A DNA stretch of 20,149 nt from NAT127 sp041655035 (GTDB taxonomy: Bacteria; Pseudomonadota; Gammaproteobacteria; Pseudomonadales; Porticoccaceae). The DNA lies in assembly GCA_041655035.1 (NCBI GenBank), contig JBAZCN010000051.1:1-20149 (forward strand), read 5' to 3'. Made by a program: the position numbers and the translations under genes. How positions within the stretch are numbered: the first letter of the stretch is position 1; every line of letters starts with the position of its first letter. The notes under the pieces were generated by a model. It was not told the origin of the DNA. It searched no databases and saw only the letters and a program-made list of their open reading frames with translations. Shown here piece after piece: positions 7,965 through 14,306 of this stretch.

Positions 7965-8035
7965 AAGACATCGACCCAACTTCGTTAACTGACTTCGAAC
8001 AACAATGACATCCACCAGGGCGCCCAATCCCTAAC

Positions 8036-8039
8036 GAGG
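8036..8039 (+). promoter_or_regulatory. Shine-Dalgarno for the first lipoprotein gene
   Basis: GAGG lies 6 nt before the GTG at 8046 and supports that start. The 81-nt gap from the VWA gene (7965-8045) is the largest within the left-hand gene series. It contains no convincing promoter or terminator. Confidence 0.55.
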
Positions 8040-8045
8040 CACGCA

Positions 8046-8651
8046 GTGATCAAACGGTTGTTGACCATTCCCATCCTGACCCTGTTGCTGGCGGCCTCCG
8101 GCTGTGGTACCAACGTCACCGTCAAGGGCGACTTCCCCGATCCCTTGAGCACGCCCCTGGCGCTCAACGCGGGCCTGGTACTGGACCAGGAGTTCCAGCA
8201 ACATGTCTATGCCGACCAGGAAAACCGCAAGCTCACCTTCGCCATCGGCGCCGCGCAGACCGCCATGTTGCGCAGCATCGGCAAAGGCCTGTTCACCCAG
8301 GTCCATGAGCTCGACGCGGTCAGCGCCCGCGGCGGCGAGGATCTGATACTGGTTCCCTCGGTGGAGGAAATCCAGGTCGCCATGCCGTTCGAGACCCAGC
8401 TCAAGGTGTTCGAGGTCTGGCTCAAATACAACATCAGCGTCTACGACGGCCAGGGCCAGCCGGTCGCCGACTGGATCATGACCGCCTACGGCAAGACCCC
8501 GAGCCGCTTCCTCTCCTCCGACGAAGACGCCCTGAACCAGGCGGCCGTCGTTGCCCTGCGCGACGCCGGGGCACGGCTGCTGGTGGAATTTCGGCGGGTG
8601 CCGGAGATTCACGCCTGGCTGCAAAGCGCCGGGCACCGAGGTCAGCCATGA
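8046..8651 (+). CDS. Predicted outer-membrane lipoprotein, function unknown
   Basis: GTG start supported by GAGG. The N-terminus is a lipoprotein signal (MIKRLLTIPILTLLLAASGC) with lipobox AASGC and lipidated Cys20. The +2 residue is Gly rather than Asp, so Lol-dependent transfer to the outer membrane is expected. The mature part (about 180 residues) is mixed alpha/beta with no domain I recognise. It has a LVPSVEEIQVAMPF strand region and a helical end with an Arg/Glu-rich stretch. The ATGA overlap couples it to the next lipoprotein gene. Its position suggests an outer-membrane component or partner of the upstream envelope complex, but it could belong to a separate unit with the second lipoprotein and the M48 protease. 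Confidence 0.82.
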   Translation: MIKRLLTIPILTLLLAASGCGTNVTVKGDFPDPLSTPLALNAGLVLDQEFQQHVYADQENRKLTFAIGAAQTAMLRSIGKGLFTQVHELDAVSARGGEDLILVPSVEEIQVAMPFETQLKVFEVWLKYNISVYDGQGQPVADWIMTAYGKTPSRFLSSDEDALNQAAVVALRDAGARLLVEFRRVPEIHAWLQSAGHRGQP

Positions 8652-9358
8652 ACAGAGCCGCCATCGGCGCCACCGCCAGCAACGCCCTGGTCAAGGCAAT
8701 CGGCCTCGCCGCCATCGCACTGGTTGCCGGCTGCACCACCACCACGGTCAACGAGCACCGCGAGGCGAGCGCCAGTCTCAGCCTCGGCGATGCCGAGAAG
8801 ATCGTGGTGCTCGGCCGCCGCCATGCCGGCCACTACGAGACCGAACCGGATTTCATCGAGTGTATCGGCCAGCGCCTGGCAAACGTCAAGACCGTCGAAG
8901 TGATCGACGAGAAGACCTTCGTCAACAGCCTCTATCCCTGGTTCGAACCGCGCACCGCGCCCCTCAAGCTCGGACGGCTCGAACATATGCTCCGCGACCC
9001 GCTGCTGGCCAGGCGGATCAGCAGCCTCGGGGTGCGCTACATGATCTGGGTCGACGGCAACACCGAAACCACCGATTCGTCCGGCAGCGTCAGTTGCGCC
9101 GTGGCGCCGGGGGCCGGCGGCTGTTTTGGTTTCGCCACCTGGGACAAGGTCTCCAATTACGAAGCGGTGATCTGGGACATCAACGATTTCAGTGACAAAG
9201 GCCGGGTGCGGGTCGACGCCCAGGGGTCGTCCTACCTGCTGGCGATCGGCGCGCCGATTCCCTTTATCGCCCGGGTCCAGGGCGAAGCCTGTGAAGGGAT
9301 CGGCAATCAACTGCGGACATTCTTTGTGCCGTCCGACGCAACTTCGAAGGTACCCTGA
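8648..9358 (+). CDS. Predicted outer-membrane lipoprotein, function unknown
   Basis: The ATG overlaps the upstream stop (ATGA). The signal peptide ends in lipobox LVAGC with Cys29 and +2 Thr, which again predicts outer-membrane sorting. After a Thr-rich linker the mature part has IVVLGRRHAGHYETEPDFIECIG, with the pattern of a small nucleotide- or ligand-binding-like alpha/beta unit. Further on are a Gly/Cys-rich loop (CAVAPGAGGCFGF) and YEAVIWDINDF, in which the two loop cysteines could form a disulfide. No family is recognised. It sits 3 nt before the M48 protease gene, so the three genes from 8046 to 10819 form a tight sub-operon. Confidence 0.82.
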   Translation: MNRAAIGATASNALVKAIGLAAIALVAGCTTTTVNEHREASASLSLGDAEKIVVLGRRHAGHYETEPDFIECIGQRLANVKTVEVIDEKTFVNSLYPWFEPRTAPLKLGRLEHMLRDPLLARRISSLGVRYMIWVDGNTETTDSSGSVSCAVAPGAGGCFGFATWDKVSNYEAVIWDINDFSDKGRVRVDAQGSSYLLAIGAPIPFIARVQGEACEGIGNQLRTFFVPSDATSKVP

Positions 9359-9361
9359 GCA

Positions 9362-10819
9362 ATGATGTCGTTCCATCTCACACCGGCGTCCATCCACCGT
9401 TGTTCCGTCACCCGCCTGCTGGCTCCGCTGCTGTGGCTGGGCCTGCTGCTGGCCGGCGCCGACTGCCATGCCCTGCTGATGATGTCCGAAGCCAAGGAGC
9501 GGGAGATCGGCAAGGAAATCCATGCCAAGATCACCGCCGAAATGCCCCTCTATCAGGATGCCAAGGTGGTGGCTTACGTCACCGGCGTCGGCCAGCGGCT
9601 GGCGGCCCACTCCGACAGTCCCGCCGCCTCGTTTACCTTCACCGTGATCGACAATCCCGATATCAACGCCTTCGCGACGCCCGGGGGTTATATCTACATC
9701 CACCGCGGCCTGCTCACCTACCTGCGCTCCGAAGCGCAGCTGGCAGCGGTGCTCGCCCATGAGATCGCCCACGTCACCGCCCGCCACGCCGCCCGCCAGC
9801 AGCGCGCCCAGACCGGTTCCAACGTCGCCGCCGGGCTGCTCGCCATCCTCAGCCGCAGCGGCGAAGTCGGCGAGGCCACCGCCCTGTGGGGCGCCGCCAC
9901 GGTGCGCGGCTACGGCCGCGACATGGAGCTCGAGGCGGACGGAATCGGCGCCCGGACCATGGCCCGCGCCGGTTACGCCCCCGACGCCATCGTCGAGGTG
10001 CTGAGCCTGCTCAAGGATCACGAGCGCCTGGAAAAGCAGCGCGCCCGGGATGCCGGCCGCGAGCCGCGCACCTACCACGGCCTGTTCGCCACCCACCCGC
10101 GCAACGACCAGCGGCTGGCGGAGGCCATCGCCAGCGGCGGAACCGGCGGTGGTGGCGAAAAGGGCGAAGTCCCCTTCCGCATCGCCACCGACAAGCTGGT
10201 GTGGGGGCAGAATTTCCAGGCATCGCCGGAACGTGAAAACCGCTATGTCGACAGCAGCCTGGCTTTCCGCTTCGATCATCCGCCGGGCTGGACCCTGAAC
10301 CCGTCCGGCAAGCTGGTCACCGCCACCGCGCCCGACTCCACCGACGGCTTCACCCTGGAGGTCAAGCCGCGCACCGTGCAACCGCCGGAGCACTACATCA
10401 AGAACAACCTCGGCGTCGGCCTCATCAAGAAATCCCAGGCCTTCGTCCAGGCCGGCCTGCCGGCGCATACCGGCCTGGTGGCGGCGCCGCCAGGGCCGGA
10501 CCAGCGCCTCGCGGTGATCTACTACGGGCGCAATGCCTATGTCTTTCGCGGCAACATCGCCGCCGGCAAACAACACGACAGCCTCAACGACCAGTTGATG
10601 GGCATCATCAGCAGCTTCACGCCCCTGCCGGAGGCCCGTTTCGGCGGCATGGAGCCGCAGCGGATCCACTATGTCAAAGCCGCCAACAACGCCACTTTCG
10701 CCCAACTGGCCAGCCACCTCAAGCTCGGCCCCTATGGCGAGCAGGAGCTGCGGCTGATCAATGGCTACTACCCGCGAGGCGAGCCGCAAAACGGCGAGTG
10801 GATCAAGATAATCCGCTGA
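9362..10819 (+). CDS. Periplasmic M48-family zinc metalloprotease
   Basis: ATG start 3 nt after the lipoprotein stop. The 485-residue product has a signal peptide or N-terminal anchor (about 18-36, ending near ADCHA). The M48 catalytic region shows HEIAH (133-137) and ELEAD (189-193), which give the two His ligands, the catalytic Glu and the third zinc ligand. FATPGGYIYIHRGLL upstream of the active site is also typical of periplasmic M48 proteases. The C-terminal half lacks the TPRs of BepA. It has a beta-rich region (about 295-420) and ends in a segment (IHYVKAANNATFAQLA ... LINGY ... GEWIKIIR) seen in other M48 proteins of this architecture. It probably does quality control or processing of envelope proteins, perhaps of the lipoproteins beside it. 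Confidence 0.9.
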   Translation: MMSFHLTPASIHRCSVTRLLAPLLWLGLLLAGADCHALLMMSEAKEREIGKEIHAKITAEMPLYQDAKVVAYVTGVGQRLAAHSDSPAASFTFTVIDNPDINAFATPGGYIYIHRGLLTYLRSEAQLAAVLAHEIAHVTARHAARQQRAQTGSNVAAGLLAILSRSGEVGEATALWGAATVRGYGRDMELEADGIGARTMARAGYAPDAIVEVLSLLKDHERLEKQRARDAGREPRTYHGLFATHPRNDQRLAEAIASGGTGGGGEKGEVPFRIATDKLVWGQNFQASPERENRYVDSSLAFRFDHPPGWTLNPSGKLVTATAPDSTDGFTLEVKPRTVQPPEHYIKNNLGVGLIKKSQAFVQAGLPAHTGLVAAPPGPDQRLAVIYYGRNAYVFRGNIAAGKQHDSLNDQLMGIISSFTPLPEARFGGMEPQRIHYVKAANNATFAQLASHLKLGPYGEQELRLINGYYPRGEPQNGEWIKIIR

Positions 10820-10865
10820 GCAGGCCGACAGGCGCCTGCATCCCGGCGCTACCCGTGCAGCGCCG
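10820..10865 (+). terminator. Two tandem GC-rich hairpins after the M48 gene
   Basis: GCAGGC/GCCTGC (10820-10825 with 10834-10839, 8-nt loop) is followed by CGGCGCT/AGCGCCG (10844-10850 with 10859-10865, 8-nt loop). They begin within the stop codon of the M48 gene and precede the slyD promoter, so they may end the long upstream operon. There is no T-tract, so a standard intrinsic terminator is not demonstrated. Confidence 0.35.
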
Positions 10866-10874
10866 ACCCCAACC

Positions 10875-10903
10875 TTGAGCGACCTCCGTCAATCCCCCAT
10901 AAT
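10875..10903 (+). promoter_or_regulatory. Predicted sigma70-type promoter for slyD
   Basis: TTGAGC (10875-10880) is separated by 17 nt from CATAAT (10898-10903), matching 4/6 and 5/6 of the sigma70 consensus. It leaves a leader of about 25-30 nt before slyD. It is the clearest promoter in the window. Confidence 0.55.
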
Positions 10904-10926
10904 GTCGGGCCATACACACCCTAGCT

Positions 10927-10930
10927 AGGA
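10927..10930 (+). promoter_or_regulatory. Shine-Dalgarno for slyD
   Basis: AGGA lies 6 nt before the ATG at 10937 and fixes the start. Confidence 0.6.
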
Positions 10931-10936
10931 CTTGTC

Positions 10937-11416
10937 ATGACAGTCAAACCCAATGCCGTCGTCTCCATCCACTATACAGTTCGCGATGAGGACGGCGTTC
11001 AACTGGACTCCTCCGATGGTCGGGACCCGCTCATCTACCTCCACGGCGCCCACAACATCATTCCCGGCCTCGAGAGTGCACTGGAAGGCAAGCAGGTTGG
11101 AGATCAGCTGCAAGTCAGCATCGTGCCGGAAGAAGCCTACGGCGAACATCTCGACCACTTGGTGGAGTCCGTGCCCCGTGACGCCTTTGGCGAGCAGCCC
11201 CTGGAAGTCGGCATGCGCTTCGAAGCCCAGACCGAACAGGGCCCGATCTCGGTAGTCATCACCAGTATCGAGGACGATCTGGTCACCGTCGACGGCAACC
11301 ATCCGCTGGCGGGCAAGTCCCTGAGCTTCGACGTCACCGTCGACGATATCCGCGACGCCAGCGAAGAGGAAATCGCCCACGGCCATCCCCACGGCCCCGG
11401 CGGGCACCACCACTGA
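10937..11416 (+). CDS. slyD: FKBP-type peptidyl-prolyl cis-trans isomerase, SlyD-like
   Basis: The 159-residue product is a SlyD-type prolyl isomerase and chaperone of the cytoplasm. The FKBP domain is split (about 1-69 and 126-140) by the insert-in-flap chaperone domain (about 70-125). Diagnostic motifs are NAVVSIHYTV, IIPGLESAL, VPEEAYGE and NHPLAGKSLSFDV. The C-terminal tail is short but His/Gly-rich (HGHPHGPGGHHH), a reduced form of the metal-binding tail that lets SlyD bind nickel in enterobacteria. It has its own promoter and AGGA ribosome site, and lies 20 nt before the EVE-domain gene. Confidence 0.93.
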   Translation: MTVKPNAVVSIHYTVRDEDGVQLDSSDGRDPLIYLHGAHNIIPGLESALEGKQVGDQLQVSIVPEEAYGEHLDHLVESVPRDAFGEQPLEVGMRFEAQTEQGPISVVITSIEDDLVTVDGNHPLAGKSLSFDVTVDDIRDASEEEIAHGHPHGPGGHHH

Positions 11417-11436
11417 CCGAGCACCCCGATCACGCC

Positions 11437-11907
11437 ATGGCCAGGCAGCGCCACTATTGGCTGTTCAAAAGCGAACCCGCCGAATACGGCATCGTCGATC
11501 TGGCCGGAGAGCCCGGCGGCACCGCGCGCTGGGATGGCATTCGCAACTACCAGGCCCGCAACCATATCAGGGACGGGGTCGCCAGCGGCGATGGGGTGCT
11601 GATCTACCATTCCAGTTGCAAGGTGCCGGGGATCGCCGGCACCGCCACGGTGTCCGGCGAGCCGTACCCCGACCCCTCCCAGTTCGACCCCGACAGTCCG
11701 TACTTCGACCCGAAAAGCACTCCGGACAAGCCCCGCTGGTACAGCGTCGACATTCGCCACCAGCGCACCTTCGCCCAGCTCATTCCCGCCACCCGCCTGA
11801 AGGACATGGCGCAACTCGCCGACATGATCCTGTTCCGCCAGGGCCGCCTGTCGATCCAGCCGGTGACCGAGCAGCACTGGGCAATCATCATGGATATTGC
11901 CGGCTGA
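11437..11907 (+). CDS. EVE-domain protein
   Basis: This is a 156-residue single-domain protein of the EVE (PUA-like) family related to thymocyte nuclear protein 1. Signatures are YWLFKSEP at the start, TARWDGIRNYQARNHIRD, VLIYHSS, GIAGTATV, DPKSTPDKPRWYSVDI and a C-terminal ILFRQGRLSIQPVT. EVE domains read modified bases in DNA or RNA, and the aromatic residues of the early motifs build the pocket. No SD stands out before the ATG, and translation may depend on slyD 20 nt upstream. The role in this organism is unknown. It is often a housekeeping orphan, and nothing nearby shows a restriction or defence function. Confidence 0.92.
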   Translation: MARQRHYWLFKSEPAEYGIVDLAGEPGGTARWDGIRNYQARNHIRDGVASGDGVLIYHSSCKVPGIAGTATVSGEPYPDPSQFDPDSPYFDPKSTPDKPRWYSVDIRHQRTFAQLIPATRLKDMAQLADMILFRQGRLSIQPVTEQHWAIIMDIAG

Positions 11908-11973
11908 ACGTCCTGGCTGAGCGAAAGCTTGATTCCTCGCCTTCCCTTTCTTCTGTGCAACAGGGTATGGGTA

Positions 11974-12693
11974 TCAAAAGCGCCAGAAATCCGCGGCGAA
12001 CTCCAGCGATTCACTGTCCCGCCGCCAGATCACGCCCTCGGCCTGCACCGATATCCACCAGCTCTGAACCACCGGCTCGGGTTTTGGTCTGGCAAAGGCC
12101 TCCGGCGTCAACACCGCCACGCACCACGCCGGTTGCGGGTCGCGTACCGATTGGTAGACGATGCCGCCGACAGCCGCCTCGCGGGCAGCCCTGGCGAGGG
12201 ATTGGCTGGCGCTGTAGTCGCCGGGGCTGGTCCATGCCGCGGCGTCGACAGCGAATGGCGCGCTGCGCAAATCCACCGCGAGGCACGAGACCCGCACGCA
12301 GAACGCGGTATGCAGCACCGGCTCGAGGCGCTCGAGCTCCACGGCATCACTGAGGAACCGCCAGCGCCAGTAGCCCAGTTCCGCGCAGGCGGTGCGCACG
12401 GATTCCGCGCCATAGAAGACCCCGCTGTCGATCTCGCCGCGAAAACGTGAACCGCCAGCGGGCGGCGCATAGCGAAATGGCGAGGCCAGCAGGTAATCGA
12501 GTCCCCGGGGGTCCGATGGCGGGCGCGGTTTGCTGCCTTCGAGCAGGGATTCCAGAAGATCCTGCTCGAAGGCATCGTCGACCAGCTTCATGGTCGCCGC
12601 GATGTGCTGGGCCTCGACGATGCGCCAGGCCCGCGCCGACCAGGGCCGGGCCTCAGACGAGACCGCGGGAGGCGTCCAGGTATTGGGTGACAC
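11974..12693 (-). CDS. RES-domain toxin (NAD+-degrading family)
   Basis: Start is the GTG at 12693, which overlaps the 3' end of the antitoxin gene by 41 nt and has GGAAGGA 7 nt upstream inside the antitoxin coding sequence. The 239-residue product carries the N-terminal WRIVEAQH and MKLVDDAFEQDLLESLLE region. Next come FRYAPPAGGSRFRGEIDSG and VFYGAE (Arg83, Arg85, Tyr94), Glu105 in ACAELGY and Ser182 in GGIVYQSVR, which are the Arg/Glu/Ser positions that name the RES family. Characterised members (MbcT, RES-Xre toxins) deplete NAD+ by phosphorolysis or hydrolysis. The full set of motifs suggests an active enzyme. It is encoded after its antitoxin, as is usual for RES-Xre pairs. Confidence 0.9.
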   Translation of the reverse strand: MSPNTWTPPAVSSEARPWSARAWRIVEAQHIAATMKLVDDAFEQDLLESLLEGSKPRPPSDPRGLDYLLASPFRYAPPAGGSRFRGEIDSGVFYGAESVRTACAELGYWRWRFLSDAVELERLEPVLHTAFCVRVSCLAVDLRSAPFAVDAAAWTSPGDYSASQSLARAAREAAVGGIVYQSVRDPQPAWCVAVLTPEAFARPKPEPVVQSWWISVQAEGVIWRRDSESLEFAADFWRF

Positions 12694-13033
12694 GCACCAG
12701 TCCTTCCGTGTTGGTGATGAGATCGACGGGGCGGCCGTTCAACCCCCGGTTGTCGCTGTTGAGCCACTGCCTGGCGCTGTATTCATCGCCGACGATGGAG
12801 TCGAGGGAGCGGAATATACGCACCAGCAGCAGCGCGAACTCCCATTCCTTGCGAGCGGGATCGAGTTGGTATTTCCCGCCGTACAACCGGGAAACGGTCG
12901 GCGGGCTGACGCCCAGCACCCTGGCCAATAGCGCACGGCTAAGCCCCAGGCGTTCGGCGGCACGGGCGACCGCCTTGGACAGTACAGCCGCCGCGTCGGC
13001 ATTGGTTGCTGAAGATCCGGGTAGCGCAGTCAT
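12653..13033 (-). CDS. Xre/MbcA/ParS-type antitoxin
   Basis: The ATG at 13033 has GGAG 7 nt upstream. A 37-residue extension to 13144 is rejected because it would read through the promoter and operators. The 126-residue protein has an Xre-type helix-turn-helix (about 22-52, ERLGLSRALLARVLGVSPPTVSRLY). It ends in the C-terminal toxin-binding domain of the family (about 72-126), with IFRSLDSIVGDEYSARQWLN and the terminal GLVRVTQYLDASRG helix that plugs the toxin's active site. It probably neutralises the RES toxin and represses its own promoter through the paired palindromes upstream. Confidence 0.9.
   Translation of the reverse strand: MTALPGSSATNADAAAVLSKAVARAAERLGLSRALLARVLGVSPPTVSRLYGGKYQLDPARKEWEFALLLVRIFRSLDSIVGDEYSARQWLNSDNRGLNGRPVDLITNTEGLVRVTQYLDASRGLV
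12701..12707 (-). promoter_or_regulatory. Shine-Dalgarno for the RES toxin, inside the antitoxin gene
   Basis: On the - strand GGAAGGA lies 7 nt before the GTG at 12693. This supports the long overlap with the antitoxin and the non-ATG start. Confidence 0.6.
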
Positions 13034-13055
13034 TCGTCGGCTCCAGGGCTTACCG

Positions 13056-13073
13056 TTATTTCCATAGAAATAA
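13056..13073. promoter_or_regulatory. Candidate operator 1 of the RES-Xre operon
   Basis: A perfect inverted repeat with 7-nt arms, TTATTTC-CATA-GAAATAA, overlaps the likely -10 element of the antitoxin promoter. Its core is shared with a second palindrome 28 bp away. Binding by the Xre antitoxin is inferred from position and symmetry. Confidence 0.55.
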
Positions 13074-13103
13074 TAATAGCACAAAATTTCTACAGAAACA
13101 CAA
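13070..13103 (-). promoter_or_regulatory. Predicted promoter of the RES-Xre operon
   Basis: On the - strand TTGTGT (13103-13098) precedes TATTAT (13078-13073) by 19 nt. A second overlapping TATTAT occupies 13075-13070. The AT-rich block stands out from the GC-rich surroundings and lies 37-70 nt upstream of the antitoxin start. The spacer is longer than ideal. Confidence 0.4.
13087..13098. promoter_or_regulatory. Candidate operator 2 of the RES-Xre operon
   Basis: TTTC-TACA-GAAA matches the core of candidate operator 1 (TTTC-CATA-GAAA) at 10 of 12 positions and lies exactly 28 bp upstream on the transcribed strand, next to the likely -35 region. Confidence 0.5.
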
Positions 13104-13117
13104 GCGCCGCTGCCTCC

Positions 13118-13142
13118 GGGGCCGCACCGTTGCCGGGGCCCC
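13118..13142 (-). terminator. Possible hairpin downstream of the GNAT/C39 gene
   Basis: GGGGCC (13118-13123) and GGCCCC (13137-13142) can pair across a 13-nt loop, 12 nt beyond the end of the GNAT/C39 coding region. No T-tract follows. It may separate that operon from the toxin-antitoxin promoter. Confidence 0.3.
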
Positions 13143-13154
13143 ATGCCGCCCTTG

Positions 13155-14306
13155 TCAACTCCCCGGCTGTTTCAATATCACCGCGGTGCGCAGCTGGCTG
13201 CGGCCAAAACGGGACATCTTGGTGAAGTCGCCCCGCGCAATGGGCAGATACTGGCTGTCGAGCCCGCTGGCGGATTGTTCCTCCGGGTCCGGGTCGGAAT
13301 CGTGCACGTACAGGCAGTCGTCGTCGAAGCCGCTGAGTGTCACCCAGTGGGGCGCCTTGCGGCCATCCAGGCGGTAGGTGCTGATCAGGATGATGGGGAT
13401 GCCGCCATCGCGGAATGCCTGCTCCAGATCGCGATCGGAAAATTCCCGGTAGCAGAGCGCAATCCGCTGCTGCTCCGCCTGGGCGACGAAATCGAGGTGC
13501 ACCAATTCGATTACCCGCTTCTTGTTGTCGTCGCGGACGCTGTCGACGAATATCGGCCCTTCCCGGTTGAGCCACACCTCCGCTGCGAAGCCCCGCTGGC
13601 GCGCCGCCAGGGCGAGGCCCACCGGATGGCAGCCGCCATGGCCGGAGGTCATGAAGATGGTGGTGGCCTCGCGCCAGATCTGCAATTCTTCATGGATGGT
13701 CGGCCGGTAGCCTTCGTCCAGCCCGCCCATGGCCATCATCAGCGCCGCCGGCCCGCAGGTGAACGCAGTGGTCTGCTGAATCCAGGGGATACCGCGGTTG
13801 GACTCCAGCTGGGGCACCTTGCGGATGCACTTCTGCATGCGCAAGGCGTCGTTATCGTCTTCGTAATAGTGGGGATAGATACCGAACGGTTGGTAGCCGA
13901 GCGCTTGATACAGGCCGATGGCCGCGTGGTTGTCGACACTGACTTCGAGCCGCAGGAACAGGCAACCGTGGCTCTCGGCCAGCAGCTCGCCCTCGCCGAG
14001 CAGCCGCCGGGCAATGCCCGCGCCGCGCCAGGCGGGATCGATGGCGATGGAGTAAAGCCGGGCAAGGATGGTGCCGCGCAGAAACAGGATCAGTCCATAG
14101 CCGGCCAGACGGCCGTCGTCCTCGGCCACCAGAAAGGCGCAGTTGTCGGCCTGCAGCCAGTGGCGAAAGCTGCGGCGGCTGAGGCGGTCGGTGGCAAAGC
14201 AGGTTTTTTCCAGGGCCAGCAAGGCGTTGAGGTCGCGCTCTTCGGCCCGGCGCACCACCACTCCGGCCCCGCGGGCAACCTGCGGCAAGGGATTGCCGGG
14301 GCTCAT
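13155..14306 (-). CDS. GNAT acetyltransferase fused to a C39-like (DUF3335) peptidase
   Basis: This 383-residue two-domain protein has an N-terminal GNAT domain (about 15-160) with the acetyl-CoA loop RGAGIA (94-99), VDNHAAIGLYQALGY and YYEDDNDALRM. A C39-type cysteine-peptidase domain follows (about 172-380). Its catalytic Cys184 lies in QQTTAFTCGPAAL, His320 in APHWVTLSGFD and an Asp in VHDSDP. C39 peptidases cut leader or linker peptides, and GNAT domains acylate amines, so the fusion could trim and N-acylate a peptide. Its ATG overlaps the stop of the DUF2817 gene (ATGA). The same GNAT/C39 type is known to neighbour RimK-like ATP-grasp genes, as here. Substrate unknown. Confidence 0.92.
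   Translation of the reverse strand: MSPGNPLPQVARGAGVVVRRAEERDLNALLALEKTCFATDRLSRRSFRHWLQADNCAFLVAEDDGRLAGYGLILFLRGTILARLYSIAIDPAWRGAGIARRLLGEGELLAESHGCLFLRLEVSVDNHAAIGLYQALGYQPFGIYPHYYEDDNDALRMQKCIRKVPQLESNRGIPWIQQTTAFTCGPAALMMAMGGLDEGYRPTIHEELQIWREATTIFMTSGHGGCHPVGLALAARQRGFAAEVWLNREGPIFVDSVRDDNKKRVIELVHLDFVAQAEQQRIALCYREFSDRDLEQAFRDGGIPIILISTYRLDGRKAPHWVTLSGFDDDCLYVHDSDPDPEEQSASGLDSQYLPIARGDFTKMSRFGRSQLRTAVILKQPGS

Noticed and set aside
7956..7988. Direct repeat CTTCGTTAA (7956-7964 and 7980-7988) after the second VWA gene
   Set aside because: Only 9 bp and two copies; the first contains the stop codon. Not enough to call an attachment or target-site duplication.
8642..10789. 715-codon open frame on the - strand opposite the lipoprotein and M48 genes
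   Set aside because: Same shadow effect; the + strand frames carry lipoboxes and HEIAH/ELEAD motifs, and a - strand gene would have to span three real genes.
11908..11973. Terminator between the convergent EVE and RES genes
   Set aside because: No stem with a reasonable length or T-tract could be found in the 66-nt gap.
13034..13144. 37-residue extension of the antitoxin
   Set aside because: It would be translated from the promoter/operator DNA and contains a Tyr/Cys-rich run unlike the family; GGAG precedes the ATG at 13033.
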